A stretch of 64,000 bases of DNA from Panopea generosa (Eukaryota > Mollusca > Bivalvia > Adapedonta > Hiatellidae). This document shows positions 61,515 to 64,000 of this stretch, piece after piece. The stretch covers positions 50,673,818-50,737,817 of the forward strand of contig CM055909.1 of the NCBI GenBank assembly GCA_029582155.1, in the 5' to 3' direction. Made by a program: the position numbers and the translations under genes. Position 1 is the stretch's first letter. Each line of letters opens with the position of its first letter. Below the pieces are notes generated by a model that worked only from the letters and a program-made list of their open reading frames with translations, had not been told where the DNA came from and made no database searches.

Positions 61515-61690
61515 CCAAAGAGGGTGAAATTAAGAACAGAACAGAACATATATTTTATATCGATTTAAGCATATACAGCTCATCATCATACAAAATGCAA
61601 AAAATCAGTGCATGCATGAAACATACAAAATATACAATATAAACATTTACAGAAATAAGGAAAGTCCCCCCACCCCAACCCACCCCTATA
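61515..61690 (-). mobile_element. LINE 3' end fragment (minus strand)
   Basis: Read on the minus strand it gives TGTATGATGATGAGCTGTAT, ATCGATATAAAATATATGTT and a CTGTTCTGTTCTT end. This resembles the 3' ends of CR1/L2-like LINEs with (TGTTC)n tails. No coding part is present. Confidence 0.45.
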
Positions 61691-62170
61691 ACTTTTATTC
61701 AAAAGAAACCATTCACAAATTCATTAGTTAGATATATAGTGTCATTTAGTTATCTTGAATGTAATATAAACTTTTAACGTTTTTCATTTTTTCCCGTTAA
61801 ATTTTGAAATTCTACATAGTTCACACCTAAAATATGTTTTCTTTCACACGCTTTAATGTTAATTCAACACGATTATCAGTAAAGTATTACTTTGTGACAA
61901 ATGCACAGCCATAACCTGATTACATATTTCCGGTTTATAATCAGCATGTGAAATCTTACATGATGCACAGGAAAATGATGCACTTCCTGCACTTTAGTGA
62001 ATGGACAAATAGAGTCGACGCTTATCTCTGCGTTCATGTTTGAAATATACTCGCGTCTATTTCAATTTGCCAACAAAATGAACAAATCAGTCAAGTCTGA
62101 CATTTAAGAGTAGTTGCTTATTCGAATACATGCTGACATATTCAATATACACCTGATAGACATTCTTTAC
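61690..62170. other. Unique DNA without recognised features
   Basis: AT-rich, nothing identified beyond a short C-rich run at 61666-61688. Confidence 0.5.
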
Positions 62171-62174
62171 TAAA

Positions 62175-62370
62175 CGCGGTCCTCTGTAACCGAGTTGACT
62201 GAGGCGCTATTTTAAAATCCTTGACCTTTTACTACCGAGGTTTTCGGTTCGAACCCAAGTGTGTCACTTACAGGCGGGAGGGTGAGGTTTTCGCTCATTT
62301 ACAACACTGGATGTCATAAATACCGTGAAATGTAACGAAACTGACGTTAAACGCAAGCCTTCATCATTTG
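62175..62370 (+). mobile_element. SINE family E
   Basis: tRNA-like head GCGGTCCTCTGTAACCGAGT with B box GTTTTCGGTTCGAACCCAAG. The body ends GACGTTAAACGCAAGCC and CATCATTTG. Confidence 0.6.
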
Positions 62371-63240
62371 TAAATTAGGGTACATAGTATTAAAAATACA
62401 AACAAACTGAACACAAAACCATGTGTTATGACGACAACGTCGATATATGGCTGAACTATTGTTGACAGCAACATTAATCACAAAAAAAACACAAAAAAAA
62501 AACAATACAACCCATCAAGTAGTTAAGATCCCCCAGTACATCGTCCGATGAAGAGCCAAGTAAACCGTTTAAATATTCAATGGGTTTCGTAGATTAACGT
62601 ATTTCTCTGAAGCTGAAATCAGATTACGTGACACATAGTCGACATTTAATTCAGAATTTAGATTTGCATTTGATTTGCATTTAACTCGATTGCTCGCGTT
62701 ACAATTGTTTCACACCAACCGATATCAGAATACCGTCACGACACCACAGGCGAATTATGACGGAGCATAAATAAATAAAATATTTTTTTAAAAAACATAG
62801 CTGGCTCTGGGTTACTATTTGCCTCAGCTGAAATACCTTAGCTTTTTAAGGGATGTATTTCGCTATGAATTTTGCCATTCACTGAACTGAGCTGATCGTG
62901 CCAAAGTGTTGCTATTGAGATGTTGATACTGAACGCAATAGGTCGGAAAGTAAGGAAAGAAATAAAGTGTAAGGGAGAAACATCATTTATCCCATACGTC
63001 GTTCATATGCATGCGTCCAGTATCTTCATAACAGAAGCACTACAGTGACACAATCATGAGCTGTTTATATTGTGTCTGTCATACAAACCTCTATGCAAAC
63101 TGTCTTTGGCCGACAGTGAATACAAAACACACAATTACAAAGTTGGCAAGATTGAAGCAAGGCTTGGATAAGTTGTCTTCCATCTCCATACTACAGGTAT
63201 TGTTGTTGGTGAACATCTGTATCTATTGACTAAATTACAT
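62371..63240. other. Unique DNA without recognised features
   Basis: No exon, RNA or repeat structure recognised; short A-runs only. Confidence 0.5.
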
Positions 63241-63490
63241 GCGGAGTTTCTCGTGGCCGAGTGGTCTACGGTACCCGTCTCAAACTCACTTACGTCTCAC
63301 TACTAAGGTCGTAGGTTCGAGTCTCACTCACTCTGTATGTTCGAATTTTGCCAGTTATTTGTGGAAGGACGGTGGTTCTACTTAGATTCATTCTGAGGTC
63401 TTGCTGTACGTTGGCGTATGAACTATACACATTTACTCACTTATATAACTTAGGCAAGACACTTTAGCGTGCGTATCTGCAGTTATGTAA
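63241..63490 (+). mobile_element. SINE family F (class II tRNA-like head)
   Basis: The head has A box GTGGCCGAGTGGTCTACGG and B box TCGTAGGTTCGAGTCTCAC. Their spacing is long, as in tRNA-Leu or tRNA-Ser. The anticodon arm does not fold and no acceptor pairing is seen. The body GGAAGGACGGTGGTTCTACT and GGATTCATTCTGAGGTCTT is shared with fragments at 37540 and 47560. Confidence 0.7.
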
Positions 63491-63815
63491 GCTAAACAAG
63501 TTTACTCATGTGGTTAAATAACGTAAGGTACCTGAGCACTTATTGTTTTCTTCTCTCTGTCTTGTTTTGTCTTGCCTCGTTCAATCTCACCATGCCTTGT
63601 ATTTTATTCACAATACTTACAGACACATCAATTAATATCAAAAGCATTAATAATTAACTAATGGTTCTGGTATTGTCTGTATATGGCAATGCATTATGCA
63701 CATATACTGGTGGATATTCAATAAAGAGAAATGAAAGACTGAAATCTAAAATCACTGTATAAAAAGGGTTTTGAAATGATTGCCTGATTATGGGTACGTG
63801 AATGTATGGAGTGTG

Positions 63816-63847
63816 GGGGAGAGGGGGGGGGGGGGGGGGGGGGGGGG
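63816..63847. repeat. Poly-G tract
   Basis: GGGGGAGAGG followed by more than 20 G. The length is unreliable in most sequencing and G-quadruplex formation is likely. Confidence 0.9.
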
Positions 63848-64000
63848 CGTGATTTAATTAAATTGATCATTTTATATTATATGGAACAGAGCTCCTTGTT
63901 TTTATGAACGCGTTTATTTACTTGACGACTAAGATGAAGTACTAGTATGTTAGCACCTATCTCATTCTTTATACAAAATATATCTGCCGTTATTAAAAAG
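63848..64000. other. Unique AT-rich DNA to the window edge
   Basis: Nothing recognised. Confidence 0.5.

Noticed and set aside
63241-63320. tRNA-Leu or tRNA-Ser gene
   Set aside because: A and B boxes are present, but the acceptor and anticodon arms do not pair, and a SINE body follows that recurs elsewhere.
57201-64000. Further SLC1 exons
   Set aside because: I looked for the conserved continuation (NMFPPN, later the HP1/HP2 and NMDGT-type motifs) and saw none in any frame.

Overview
The window looks like AT-rich nuclear DNA of an invertebrate, most likely a bivalve mollusc. This rests on spliced host exons, a large load of tRNA-derived SINEs, dispersed 'AAGGTCAAGGTCAC' repeats of a kind I associate with bivalve genomes, and very long minisatellites. 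The organism call is an inference. By rough addition, a little over half of the 64 kb is tandem repeat.

Layout. 1-3450: decayed PIF/Harbinger DNA transposon with a minus-strand transposase, a plus-strand Pro/Gln/Tyr-rich reading frame facing it, and a MITE. 3678-4740: a second MITE of the same family and two SINEs. 4752-23876: a 38-bp satellite, most of it inside an 8.5/9.1-kb tandem duplication that also copies the SINEs. 24040-27300: dispersed repeats, SINEs and a 34-bp minisatellite. 27983-38474: a three-exon Ly6/uPAR (three-finger) GPI-anchored protein gene that I could assemble with matching splice phases. Its first intron holds a 6.47-kb foldback-type element (29243-35712) with minisatellite-filled inverted arms, and its stop codon abuts a truncated LINE. 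39426-45235: a pure (TCTAC)40 tract, a 59-bp hairpin repeat, a 60-bp minisatellite with a 663-bp higher-order period, a 51-bp repeat and a SINE. 46429-46970: first coding exon of an SLC1 excitatory amino acid (glutamate) transporter, ending at a clean splice donor. The rest of the window is probably its first coding intron: a 9.4-kb array of 57-bp repeats, a 54-bp array with one TTAGGG per unit, a 30-bp palindromic repeat, other dispersed repeats and SINEs.

Only two host genes are supported, both on the plus strand. There is no sign that they act together. Nearly all other open frames arise because the repeat units stay open over many copies. The most unusual items are the foldback element inside the Ly6 intron, the SINE-tagged tandem duplication of the satellite, the LINE joined to the Ly6 stop codon, and the number of unrelated minisatellites clustered around two genes.
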